Shown here: piece by piece, positions 1 to 7,365 of the stretch
Position numbering within the stretch: position 1 is the stretch's first letter
Layout: every line of letters starts with the position of its first letter
Source of the DNA: Variovorax fucosicus
GTDB taxonomy: Bacteria > Pseudomonadota > Gammaproteobacteria > Burkholderiales > Burkholderiaceae_C
Reading direction: 5' to 3'
Assembly: GCF_030316825.1 (NCBI RefSeq)
Contig: NZ_JASZYU010000003.1
Coordinates: 744,001-808,000 of the forward strand
DNA: 64,000 nucleotides
Made by a program: the position numbers and the translations under genes
Notes under the pieces: generated by a model
The model's database searches: none
Seen by the model: only the letters and a program-made list of their open reading frames with translations
Told to the model about the DNA's origin: nothing

Positions 1-900
1 CACCGACAGCGAATTGAGCTGGTTGGTGTTGCCGATCACGAAGGTGACGGCCATCGTTTCACCCAGCGCGCGGCCGAGGCCGAGCATGATGCCGCCGACC
101 ACGCCGGCCTTGGTGTACGGCAGCACCACCTTGGAAACGACTTCCCAGGTGGTGGAGCCAAGCCCGTAGGCCGACTCTTTCAGCAGCGGCGGCGTCACCT
201 CGAACACGTCGCGCATCACCGAAGCGATGAACGGAATGATCATGATCGCGAGGATGATGCCGGCCGACAGGATGCCGATGCCCACAGGCGGGCCGGACAC
301 CAGCGCGCCGAGGTACGGCACGCCGGCAAACAGCTTCTGCAGCGGCTGCTGCACGTACTGCGCGAGGATCGGGCCGAACACCAGCAGGCCCCACATGCCG
401 TAGACGATCGACGGCACGGCGGCCAGCAATTCGATGGCGGTGCCCAGCGGGCGCTTGAGCCACGAGGGCGACAGCTCGGTCAGGAACAGTGCGATGCCGA
501 AGCTCACCGGCACCGCGATGACCAGCGCGATCAGCGAGGTCGCCAGCGTGCCGTAGATCATCACGAGGCCGCCGTACTCCTCCTGCACCGGATCCCAGGT
601 CGTGCTGGTCAGGAAGCTCAGGCCGTACTTGGAGATGGCCGGCCAGGCGCCGGCGAACAGCGACAGCAGGATGCCGATCAGCAGCGCCAGCGTGAGCAGC
701 GCGGCGCCCATCGCGGCCATGCCGAACAGCTTGTCAGTGAGGGCGCCGGTGCGCGGCCGTTTGGCCGGGGGGGGCGTGGAAGGCGTGGCACGCTCGGCCG
801 AGAGGTCGAGCGTGGTGCCATTGGCGGGAAAGGTGGATGACACGGGTCGCTCCGACAGGGACGAAGACGGCGACGCGTCGAGCGGGGAAATGCTGCTCAT
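1..900 (-). CDS. pstC: Phosphate ABC transporter permease PstC (3' end cut by window)
   Basis: One of the two inner-membrane channel subunits of the high-affinity phosphate importer PstSCAB. The frame opens at ATG 900 and runs off the left edge, so 300 residues are visible and the C-terminus is missing. About 55 Ser/Pro-rich cytoplasmic residues precede the first membrane helix (about residues 61-82). Further hydrophobic segments follow, and near residue 280 there is the permease cytoplasmic loop with GLGRALGETMAV, the part that contacts the ATPase. It lies 35 nt downstream of pstS on the same strand, the usual pst order, so pstA, pstB and phoU are expected beyond the edge. Transcription probably comes from the Pho-box promoter in front of pstS. 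Identity is seen in sequence; Pho control is inferred. Confidence 0.95.
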   Translation of the reverse strand, partial: MSSISPLDASPSSSLSERPVSSTFPANGTTLDLSAERATPSTPPPAKRPRTGALTDKLFGMAAMGAALLTLALLIGILLSLFAGAWPAISKYGLSFLTSTTWDPVQEEYGGLVMIYGTLATSLIALVIAVPVSFGIALFLTELSPSWLKRPLGTAIELLAAVPSIVYGMWGLLVFGPILAQYVQQPLQKLFAGVPYLGALVSGPPVGIGILSAGIILAIMIIPFIASVMRDVFEVTPPLLKESAYGLGSTTWEVVSKVVLPYTKAGVVGGIMLGLGRALGETMAVTFVIGNTNQLNSLSV

Positions 901-914
901 GCGCGCGCCTGTCC

Positions 915-946
915 GGGTTTACTTGGCGGGCGGGTTTACTTGGCGG
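915..946. repeat. Short tandem duplication at the pstS stop codon
   Basis: A 15-base unit (GGGTTTACTTGGCGG on the plus strand) occurs twice with a 17-base period, at 915-929 and 932-946. The right copy contains the pstS stop codon and its last codons; the left copy lies in the 35-nt pstS-pstC gap. It looks like a local slippage duplication of the gene's 3' end that does not change the protein. No function is evident. Confidence 0.6.
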
Positions 947-1982
947 CGGCGGGCGCGACGGACTTGCCCGACGTGTCCTTGATCTCGCCCCATGACTTGG
1001 CGATCACCGTCTTCACGTTGTCGGGCATCGGCACGTAGTCGAGGTCGTCGGCCGTCTTGTCGCCGCTCTTGTAAGCCCAGTCGAAGAACTTCAGCACGCT
1101 GGTGGCGTTGGCCGGCTTGTCTTGCACCTTCTGCATCAGGATGAAGGTAGCGCCGGTGATCGGCCATGCTTCCTTGCCGGCCTGGTTGGTCAGCACCTGG
1201 TAGAAGGTCTTGCTCCAGTCGGCATTGGCGGCGGCGGCCTTGAAGGCGCTGTCGTCGGGCGACACGGTCGTGCCGGCTGCGTTCTGCATCTGCGCGTAGA
1301 CCATCTTGTTCTGCTTGACGTACGCGTACTCGACGTAGCCGATCGAGTTGGGCAACTGCTTCACGAAAGCAGCGACGCCTTCGTTGCCCTTGCCGCCGGT
1401 GCCGATCGGCCAGTTCACGGCCGTGCCTTCGCCGACCTTGCTCTTCCAGTCGGCGTTGACCTTGCTCAGGTAGTTGGTGAACAGGAAGCTGGTGCCCGAG
1501 CCGTCGGCGCGGCGCACCGGAGCGATGGCTGCGTCAGGCAGCGCCAGCGAGCCATTCAGCGCCTTGATCGCCGGGTCGTTCCACTTGGTGATCTTGCCGA
1601 GGTAGATGTCGCCGAGCACTGCACCGCTGAGCTTCAGTTCGCCCGGCTTGATGCCGGCGATGTTGACCACCGGCACCACGCCGCCGATCACGGTCGGGAA
1701 TTGCATCAGGCCCTTGGCCTTCAGTTCGTCGTCGGTCAACGGCATGTCCGAAGCACCGAAATCGACCGTCTTGGCTTCGATCTGCTTGATGCCGGCGCCC
1801 GAGCCGACCGACTGGTAGTTGACCTGGGTGCCGGTCGCCTTGTTGAAATCGCCGGCCCACTTGGCATACAGCGGCGCCGGAAAGCTGGCACCGGCACCGG
1901 TCACGTTCTGGGCAAAGGCGGGGACGTGGGCGAAAGCGGCGGCCACGAGGCCGGCGGTTGCGAATTGGAGGGTCGTTTTCAT
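936..1982 (-). CDS. pstS: Phosphate-binding periplasmic protein PstS
   Basis: Periplasmic receptor that binds inorganic phosphate and delivers it to PstCA. It has 348 residues, the normal family length, with a classical signal peptide (basic MKTT start, hydrophobic stretch, likely cleavage after AFA-Q near residue 25). The mature start VTGAGASFPAPLY is the family's phosphate-loop signature. The motif RADGSGTSFLFTNYL near residues 158-172 supplies the Ser/Thr/Arg ligands of the bound phosphate. pstC follows 35 nt downstream. A good PhoB box sits 66 nt upstream of the ATG, so induction by phosphate starvation is very likely. Confidence 0.97.
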   Translation of the reverse strand: MKTTLQFATAGLVAAAFAHVPAFAQNVTGAGASFPAPLYAKWAGDFNKATGTQVNYQSVGSGAGIKQIEAKTVDFGASDMPLTDDELKAKGLMQFPTVIGGVVPVVNIAGIKPGELKLSGAVLGDIYLGKITKWNDPAIKALNGSLALPDAAIAPVRRADGSGTSFLFTNYLSKVNADWKSKVGEGTAVNWPIGTGGKGNEGVAAFVKQLPNSIGYVEYAYVKQNKMVYAQMQNAAGTTVSPDDSAFKAAAANADWSKTFYQVLTNQAGKEAWPITGATFILMQKVQDKPANATSVLKFFDWAYKSGDKTADDLDYVPMPDNVKTVIAKSWGEIKDTSGKSVAPAAAK

Positions 1983-2047
1983 GAAGCTTCCTTTTGACGT
2001 ACAGCAAAACCCCGTTACAGGGCATGCCGGCGACTCTAGGAAGCTTG

Positions 2048-2065
2048 TGTGACATCTCTATGACA
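2048..2065 (-). promoter_or_regulatory. PhoB box upstream of pstS
   Basis: On the minus strand this reads TGTCATAGAGATGTCACA: two 7-bp half-sites (TGTCATA, TGTCACA) separated by 4 bases. This is the 11-bp-period arrangement of the enterobacterial Pho box (CTGTCAT-A/T-A/T-A/T-A/T-CTGTCA-type). It is 65 nt upstream of the pstS start and points towards it. Confidence 0.85.
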
Positions 2066-2116
2066 CCCCGCCACAGAGGGAAAAGGAGGTCGGCCGGGTG
2101 CTCCGCTGCGTGACCG

Positions 2117-2134
2117 TGTCACACAACCGTCACA
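2117..2134 (+). promoter_or_regulatory. PhoB box upstream of ppx
   Basis: The plus strand reads TGTCACACAACCGTCACA: half-sites TGTCACA and CGTCACA with a 4-base spacer, 54 nt before the ppx ATG and pointing towards it. With the oppositely oriented box at 2048-2065 it makes a shared divergent Pho control region for pstS and ppx. The second half-site starts with C rather than T, so this site is slightly weaker than the pstS box. Confidence 0.72.
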
Positions 2135-2188
2135 GGATCGCACCGCTGCGGCGGCTACCATGCGGGTGCCTCCTTTTCTCTCTTTTCC

Positions 2189-3706
2189 ATGCAAAACGGT
2201 ACCCGTCTCGCCGCGGTCGATCTCGGCTCGAACAGCTTTCGCCTCGAAATCGGTCAACTCGACCATGGCCAGATCCACCGCACCGAATACCTGAAGGAAA
2301 CCGTGCGCCAGGGCAACGGCCTCGACAGCGCACGCAACCTCACGCCCGAAGCCATGCAACGCGGCTGGGACACGCTTGCGCGTTTCGGCGAGCGGCTGGC
2401 CGGCTTCAAGCGCTCTCAGGTGCGGGCCGTCGCCACCCAGACGCTGCGCGAAGCGCGCAACCGGGACGAATTCCTGCTGCGGGCGCGCACCGTGCTCGGT
2501 TTCGGCATCGACGTGATTCCGGGCCGCGAAGAAGCACGGCTCATTTACCTTGGCGTCGCACACGCGCTGCCGCAGACCGATGCGTCCGACCGGGAGCGCC
2601 GCCTGGTGGTCGACATCGGCGGCCGCTCCACCGAAATGATCCTCGGCCAGGCGCTGCAGGCGCAGGTGATGGAGTCTTACCGCGTCGGCAGCGTGGCCTG
2701 GTCGATGAAGCACTTTGCCGAAGGCCAGTTCACCGTCGCCGCCTTCCGCGCCGCCGAAGTCGCGGCCAAGGCGGTGCTCGACGAGGCCTTGAGCAGCTAC
2801 ACGCGCGACCAGTGGGACGTGGCCTATGGCGCGTCGGGCACCATCGGCGCGGTTGGCGACGTGCTGGCCGCGGCCGGCAACGAGCCCGGCCTGGTGACGC
2901 GCGCCGGGCTCGACTGGCTGCTCGACCGGCTGCTCAAGGCCGGCAGCGCCGACAAGCTGCGCATCGAGGGCATGCGCGAAGACCGCAAGGCCGTGATCGG
3001 CGGTGGCGTGAGCGTGCTGCGCGCCGTGTTCGATCTGCTCGACATCGACCAGATGCGCGTGGCCCAGGGCGCGTTGCGCCATGGCGTGCTGTACGAGTTG
3101 CTGGAACGAGACGAGGGCGTGGCCGATTTGCGAGCCGCCACCGTGGCGCGGCTCGCCACCCGCTTCACGGTCGATGCGGCGCAGGCGCAGCGCGTCGGCG
3201 AAACCGCTGCCGCGCTGTTCGTGCAGCTCGACCCGACCGCCCGCGGCGCCCGCACCACCCACCGCGCTGGCCGGGCGCTGCGCAAGCTCGACTGGGCCAC
3301 GCAGTTGCACGAGATCGGCACGCAGATCTCGCACAGCGAGTACCACAAGCACGGCGCCTACATCCTCGACAACGCCGACGCACCCGGCTTTGCCGTGAAC
3401 GAGCTGCATGCGCTGGGCCAGCTGGTGCTGGGGCACCGCGGCAAGCTGCGCAAGCTCGGCCCCCTGCTGGACGACGAAACCTTCGCGCGCCAGTTGCTGG
3501 CGCTGCGGCTGGCGGTGATCCTTTGCCACGCGCGACGCGACCCGGAGGCCAATGCGCTCAAGCTCGACGCGCCCGACGGCCGCAGCTTCAGCATCGTTTG
3601 CCGGCCGGGTTGGTCGGAACGCTTTCCGCAATCGGCGCACCTGCTGCGCGAAGAAGTGCTGGCCTGGCAGAAGACCAACTGGGCCGTCGAACTGCGCGGC
3701 GGCTGA
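2189..3706 (+). CDS. ppx: Exopolyphosphatase Ppx (Ppx/GppA family)
   Basis: Cytoplasmic enzyme that releases terminal phosphate from inorganic polyphosphate; the family also includes pppGpp phosphatases. It has 505 residues, normal for Ppx. The sugar-kinase/actin-like phosphate-binding loops are visible: DLGSNSFRLEIG near residues 11-22 and DIGGRSTEMI near 146-155. The C-terminal third is the helical HD-like region. ATG 2189 is chosen because the N-terminal motif begins directly after it. It is divergent from pstS, preceded by its own Pho box, and convergent with sixA (6-nt gap). GppA is the alternative, but the ppk neighbour favours Ppx. Confidence 0.93.
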   Translation: MQNGTRLAAVDLGSNSFRLEIGQLDHGQIHRTEYLKETVRQGNGLDSARNLTPEAMQRGWDTLARFGERLAGFKRSQVRAVATQTLREARNRDEFLLRARTVLGFGIDVIPGREEARLIYLGVAHALPQTDASDRERRLVVDIGGRSTEMILGQALQAQVMESYRVGSVAWSMKHFAEGQFTVAAFRAAEVAAKAVLDEALSSYTRDQWDVAYGASGTIGAVGDVLAAAGNEPGLVTRAGLDWLLDRLLKAGSADKLRIEGMREDRKAVIGGGVSVLRAVFDLLDIDQMRVAQGALRHGVLYELLERDEGVADLRAATVARLATRFTVDAAQAQRVGETAAALFVQLDPTARGARTTHRAGRALRKLDWATQLHEIGTQISHSEYHKHGAYILDNADAPGFAVNELHALGQLVLGHRGKLRKLGPLLDDETFARQLLALRLAVILCHARRDPEANALKLDAPDGRSFSIVCRPGWSERFPQSAHLLREEVLAWQKTNWAVELRGG

Positions 3707-3712
3707 AGGCTG

Positions 3713-4174
3713 CTAGAGCAGCTCGGGCGACTGCACCGCGACCACGACGGTCTGCACGTCGCCATCGCGCTCGCGCGTGCGAATCCACCAGACCGCACCC
3801 TTGCGCACCTGGCAGCTGTCGCTTTGCAAGCCGAGCAGCATGGCGATCGACTGGCCGAGCGACGGCTGGTGGCCGACCAGCAGCACCACCGACTTGCCGT
3901 TCGGCCAGCCGGCCGCCGCCAGCAGCGTATCGGCCGTGGTGTCGGGACTCAGCTCGGCGCGCAGCTTGTATTTGCGCCCGAGCGCCAGCACCGTTTGCTC
4001 GCAGCGCCGTGCCGGGCTTGAAATGATGCGCGTGCCCTCGGGCAACTGGCGGTCCAGCCAGGACGCCATGCGCTTGGCCTGCTTCTCGCCGCGGGAGGTC
4101 AGGGAGCGCTGCATGTCGTCGCAGCCCTCCGTCCAGTCCTCGGCTTCGGCATGGCGCCAGAAGATCAGATCCAT
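3713..4174 (-). CDS. sixA: SixA-type histidine phosphatase
   Basis: Small cytoplasmic phosphatase of the histidine-phosphatase (phosphoglycerate-mutase-like) superfamily, 153 residues as expected for SixA. The RHG-type catalytic motif is at the N-terminus (FWRHAEAEDW, His8), and the second catalytic His is in VGHQPSLGQ near residue 97. Family members dephosphorylate phosphohistidine on Hpt domains or PTS proteins. It starts 25 nt after the ppk stop on the same strand, so it is probably co-transcribed with ppk. Whether its partner is phospho-PPK, a phosphorelay protein or something else cannot be read from the sequence. Confidence 0.85.
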   Translation of the reverse strand: MDLIFWRHAEAEDWTEGCDDMQRSLTSRGEKQAKRMASWLDRQLPEGTRIISSPARRCEQTVLALGRKYKLRAELSPDTTADTLLAAAGWPNGKSVVLLVGHQPSLGQSIAMLLGLQSDSCQVRKGAVWWIRTRERDGDVQTVVVAVQSPELL

Positions 4175-4199
4175 CAGTCCAGTCCTCGAATAAAAATCA

Positions 4200-6344
4200 T
4201 CAGTCCCTTGCCGCGGCGCGACGCAGGCCGCGCGAGGCATAGCGGCCCATCAGCGCGCTTTGCGCACCGTGGGCTTCGATTGAGCGCGAGGCGCCCGCCT
4301 CGTGGCTGTGGGTGTCGCGATCGACGCGGTGGTAGCGGCCGTCCGGGCCGAGATCCCAGGCATCGCGGCCGTCGTGCAGGTAGGCCACCAGGCATTCGTC
4401 GATCAGGCGCTGGCGCAGGCTCGGGTCGGTCACCGGCCAGGCGATCTCGACGCGCCGCATCATGTTGCGGTTCATCCAGTCGGCGCTCGACAGGTAGAGG
4501 CTTTCGTCCTCGCCGTTGCGGAAGTAGAAAACGCGTGAATGCTCCAGGAAGCGGCCGATCACCGAACGCACGCGGATGTTGTCGGTGAGCCCCGGCACCT
4601 GCGCGGGCAGCGTGCAGGCGCCGCGCACGATCAGGTCGATCTTCACGCCCTTCTGCCCGGCCCGCACCAGCGCGGCGATCAGCGCCTCGTCGGTCAGCGC
4701 GTTCATCTTGGCGACGATGCGCGTCTGGCGGCCCGCCGTGGCGGCGACGCCGAGCGCATCGATCTGCGCCACCAGGTTCTTGTGCAGGTCGAACGGGGCC
4801 AACCACATGCGGTTGAGCTTGGGCAGCTTGCTCTGGCTGGCCATGTGCACGAACACCGCTTCCATGTCGGCGGTGAGCAGCGGGTCGGCCGTGAGGTGGC
4901 TGATGTCGGTGTAGAGCCGCGCGGTGCGCGGGTTGTAGTTGCCGGTGGAGAGGTGGCCGTAGCGGCGCAGCTGTTTGCCCTCGCGGCGCGTGACCAGCAG
5001 CATCTTGGCGTGCGTCTTGAGCCCGACCACGCCATACACCACCTGCGCGCCGATCGATTCCAGCATCTCGGCCCAGTTGATGTTGGCTTCTTCGTCGAAG
5101 CGCGCCTTGAGCTCGACCACGACGGTGACCTCCTTGCCGCGCCGCACGCCCTCGCGTAGCAAGTCCATGAGCGCCGAATCGGTGCCGGTGCGGTAGATGG
5201 TCTGCTTGATGGCCAGCACGTCGGGGTCGTAGACCGCCTCGCGCAGGAAGGCCAGCACCCCGTCGAAGCTCTCGAAGGGCTGGTGGATCAGTGCGTCGCC
5301 GCGCTGCAGCCGGTCGAAGAACGACTGGCCCGGCGACAGCGTGACCGGGTACGACGGCAGGTACGGCGGGAACAGCAACGCGGGTTCGTCGATCAGGTCG
5401 ATCATCTGCGTGAGGCGCGCCAGGTTCACCGGCCCATGCACGCGGTACAGCGCCTGTGCCGGCAGGTTGAACTGCGCCAGCAGGAAGCCCGCAAGCGATT
5501 CGGCGCAGCTGGCCGACACCTCGAGCCGCACGGCCTGGCCGTAGTGCCGGTGCTGCAGCCCCTGGCGCAGTGCGGTGCGCAGGTTCTTGACGTCTTCTTC
5601 GTCGACCGCGAGGTCGGAATGGCGCGTCACCCGAAACTGCGAGAAGTCGCCGACCTCGCGCCCGGTGAACATGCTCGACAGGTGCGCACGCACGATGCTC
5701 GACAGCGCCACGCACAGCGTCTTGCCGCCCGACAGCTTGGCCGGCATGCGGATCACGCGCGGCAGCACGCGCGGCACCTTGACGATGGCGATCGGGTTCT
5801 CGCGCCCGAAGGCGTCCTTGCCGGCCAGCCGCACGATGAAGTTGAGCGACTTGTTGGCCACCTGCGGAAACGGATGCGCAGGATCGAGCCCGACCGGAAT
5901 CAGCAGCGGCCGCACCTCGCGCTCGAAGTACTCATGCACCCACTTGCGCTGCGCCGGGTTGCGCTCGCCGTGCGAGATCATCTGGATGCCGCGTTCGGCA
6001 AAGGTCGGCATCAGCTCGTCGTTGTAGAGCGCGTACTGGCGCGCCACCAGGCTGTGCGCCGCGGCCGACAGCGCCTCGAACGATTGGACGGTGTAGCTGC
6101 CGGTGTGGTCGCCCGTGCCGGCCGCGATCAGGTGCGGCGCGGTACGCACCTCGAAGAACTCGTCCAGGTTGGACGACACGATGCACAGGTAGCGCAGCCG
6201 CTCGATCAGCGGCACTTCGGGCCGGTAGGCCCAGTCGAGCACGCGCTCGTTGAAGGCCAGGATGGCGTGGTCGCGGTCGAGCAGCGTGAGAACGGGTAGC
6301 GGGGCGGCTTCTTGATGAACCGGATCGTTGGCGGCAAGCTGCAT
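4200..6344 (-). CDS. ppk: Polyphosphate kinase 1
   Basis: Membrane-associated enzyme that makes long-chain polyphosphate from ATP through a phosphohistidine intermediate. From ATG 6344 it has 714 residues, close to other PPK1 proteins. The N-terminal domain begins DRDHAILAFNERVLDWA. The autophosphorylated His lies in LKTHAKMLLV near residue 445, and the second essential His in FLEHSRVFYF near residue 602. The frame is open further upstream to 6416, but that stretch would cover the Pho-box array and is taken as promoter. It is probably an operon with sixA and is convergent with ppx. Expression is probably PhoB-dependent. Confidence 0.96.
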   Translation of the reverse strand: MQLAANDPVHQEAAPLPVLTLLDRDHAILAFNERVLDWAYRPEVPLIERLRYLCIVSSNLDEFFEVRTAPHLIAAGTGDHTGSYTVQSFEALSAAAHSLVARQYALYNDELMPTFAERGIQMISHGERNPAQRKWVHEYFEREVRPLLIPVGLDPAHPFPQVANKSLNFIVRLAGKDAFGRENPIAIVKVPRVLPRVIRMPAKLSGGKTLCVALSSIVRAHLSSMFTGREVGDFSQFRVTRHSDLAVDEEDVKNLRTALRQGLQHRHYGQAVRLEVSASCAESLAGFLLAQFNLPAQALYRVHGPVNLARLTQMIDLIDEPALLFPPYLPSYPVTLSPGQSFFDRLQRGDALIHQPFESFDGVLAFLREAVYDPDVLAIKQTIYRTGTDSALMDLLREGVRRGKEVTVVVELKARFDEEANINWAEMLESIGAQVVYGVVGLKTHAKMLLVTRREGKQLRRYGHLSTGNYNPRTARLYTDISHLTADPLLTADMEAVFVHMASQSKLPKLNRMWLAPFDLHKNLVAQIDALGVAATAGRQTRIVAKMNALTDEALIAALVRAGQKGVKIDLIVRGACTLPAQVPGLTDNIRVRSVIGRFLEHSRVFYFRNGEDESLYLSSADWMNRNMMRRVEIAWPVTDPSLRQRLIDECLVAYLHDGRDAWDLGPDGRYHRVDRDTHSHEAGASRSIEAHGAQSALMGRYASRGLRRAAARD

Positions 6345-6391
6345 GGTATGGATTCTGGAACAAGGCGCCGGGGGCACGCGGAAACCGACCA

Positions 6392-6420
6392 TATGACAAA
6401 CATATGACGATCTCATGACA
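6392..6420 (-). promoter_or_regulatory. Triple Pho half-site array upstream of ppk-sixA
   Basis: Read on the minus strand there are three consecutive 7-bp half-sites, TGTCATG, CGTCATA and TGTCATA, each separated by exactly 4 bases (11-bp period). The array ends 47 nt before the chosen ppk start. PhoB binds as tandem head-to-tail dimers to such direct repeats; three units suggest one full box plus a half or overlapping boxes. Position, orientation and spacing all fit a PhoB-activated ppk promoter. Confidence 0.85.
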
Positions 6421-6432
6421 GGATCCGCCCCG

Positions 6433-7266
6433 TCAATTGCCCAGAAAATGCTTGCGGTAGCGTGCCGGAAGGTCTTCGATGCGCATCAGCATCGGCAGGT
6501 CGGCGGTGTTGAAATCGGGATCCCAGGCCGGTGCGCCCAGCACCTTGGCGCCGAGCCGCAGATAGCCCTTGATCAGCGCCGGCGGCTCGACCTGCAGCGC
6601 GCCATCGAGCCGATCCACCGGCAGCGGCAGGCGCGGCTGCACCTGGTACTGGATCGGCGCCAGGTGCGTGGCCGACAGCTGCCGCCAGATGCTGGCCGCC
6701 GCATCGCCACCGGCCACGCCGTGGTGGCACATCGGAATGCTGGCGCAGCCGATCATGGTGTCGAGCTTGTTGCGGTGCATGAAGCCCGCCAGCGCGCCCC
6801 ACAGCGCCATGATCACGCCGCCCTGCCGATGCTCGGCGTGCACGCAGCTGCGCCCCAGTTCGACCATACGCTCGCGCAGCGAACGCAGCCGCGTGAGGTC
6901 GAATTCAGTGTCGCTGTAGGTGCCGCCGACACGGCGCGCCTGGGCCGGCGTGAGCACGCGGTAGGTGCCGATGACCATGCGCGTGGCAGCGTCCCGCACC
7001 AGCAGGTGCTCGCAGAAATCGTCGAACAGGTCGACGTCGTGGCCGGCGATCGGCGTGTTCAGGCGCGCGCCCATTTCGCCAGCAAAAACCTCGAAGCGCA
7101 GACGCTGTGCGGCGCGCACTTCATCCTGGTGCCGGGCCCAGTGCACGGTGATGCCGTTCGCCTCCACCGGCAACGGCATCTGCGGCCGCACCGGCACTGC
7201 AGGCTGCAGCACGCCGCGCAGCCCCAGTTGCGAAATGGCGAACATCGGGTTGGGCAACTCTTTCAT
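6433..7266 (-). CDS. OlsB-like GNAT N-acyltransferase
   Basis: 277-residue GNAT-fold protein of the family that includes OlsB, which transfers a 3-hydroxyacyl group from acyl-ACP to ornithine in ornithine-lipid synthesis. Family signatures: RLRFEVFAGEMGA near residues 57-69, DLFDDFCEHLLV near 79-90, and VELGRSCVHAEHRQGGVI followed by GCASIPMC. The start at 7266 has an AAGGA Shine-Dalgarno 6 nt upstream. No olsA-like acyltransferase is adjacent, so the product could be another N-acyl amino acid. It ends just beyond the ppk Pho array, and its own upstream region shows no clear Pho box. Substrate is inferred from the family only. Confidence 0.72.
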   Translation of the reverse strand: MKELPNPMFAISQLGLRGVLQPAVPVRPQMPLPVEANGITVHWARHQDEVRAAQRLRFEVFAGEMGARLNTPIAGHDVDLFDDFCEHLLVRDAATRMVIGTYRVLTPAQARRVGGTYSDTEFDLTRLRSLRERMVELGRSCVHAEHRQGGVIMALWGALAGFMHRNKLDTMIGCASIPMCHHGVAGGDAAASIWRQLSATHLAPIQYQVQPRLPLPVDRLDGALQVEPPALIKGYLRLGAKVLGAPAWDPDFNTADLPMLMRIEDLPARYRKHFLGN

Positions 7267-7365
7267 CCATGATCCTTGGGCATTGGTTGCACCGGAGTCT
7301 GGTGACGGCACATGAAAAGCCCGTGTCAGCACCATGGCAAATGCGTGAACATCGTCTAATAGCGC

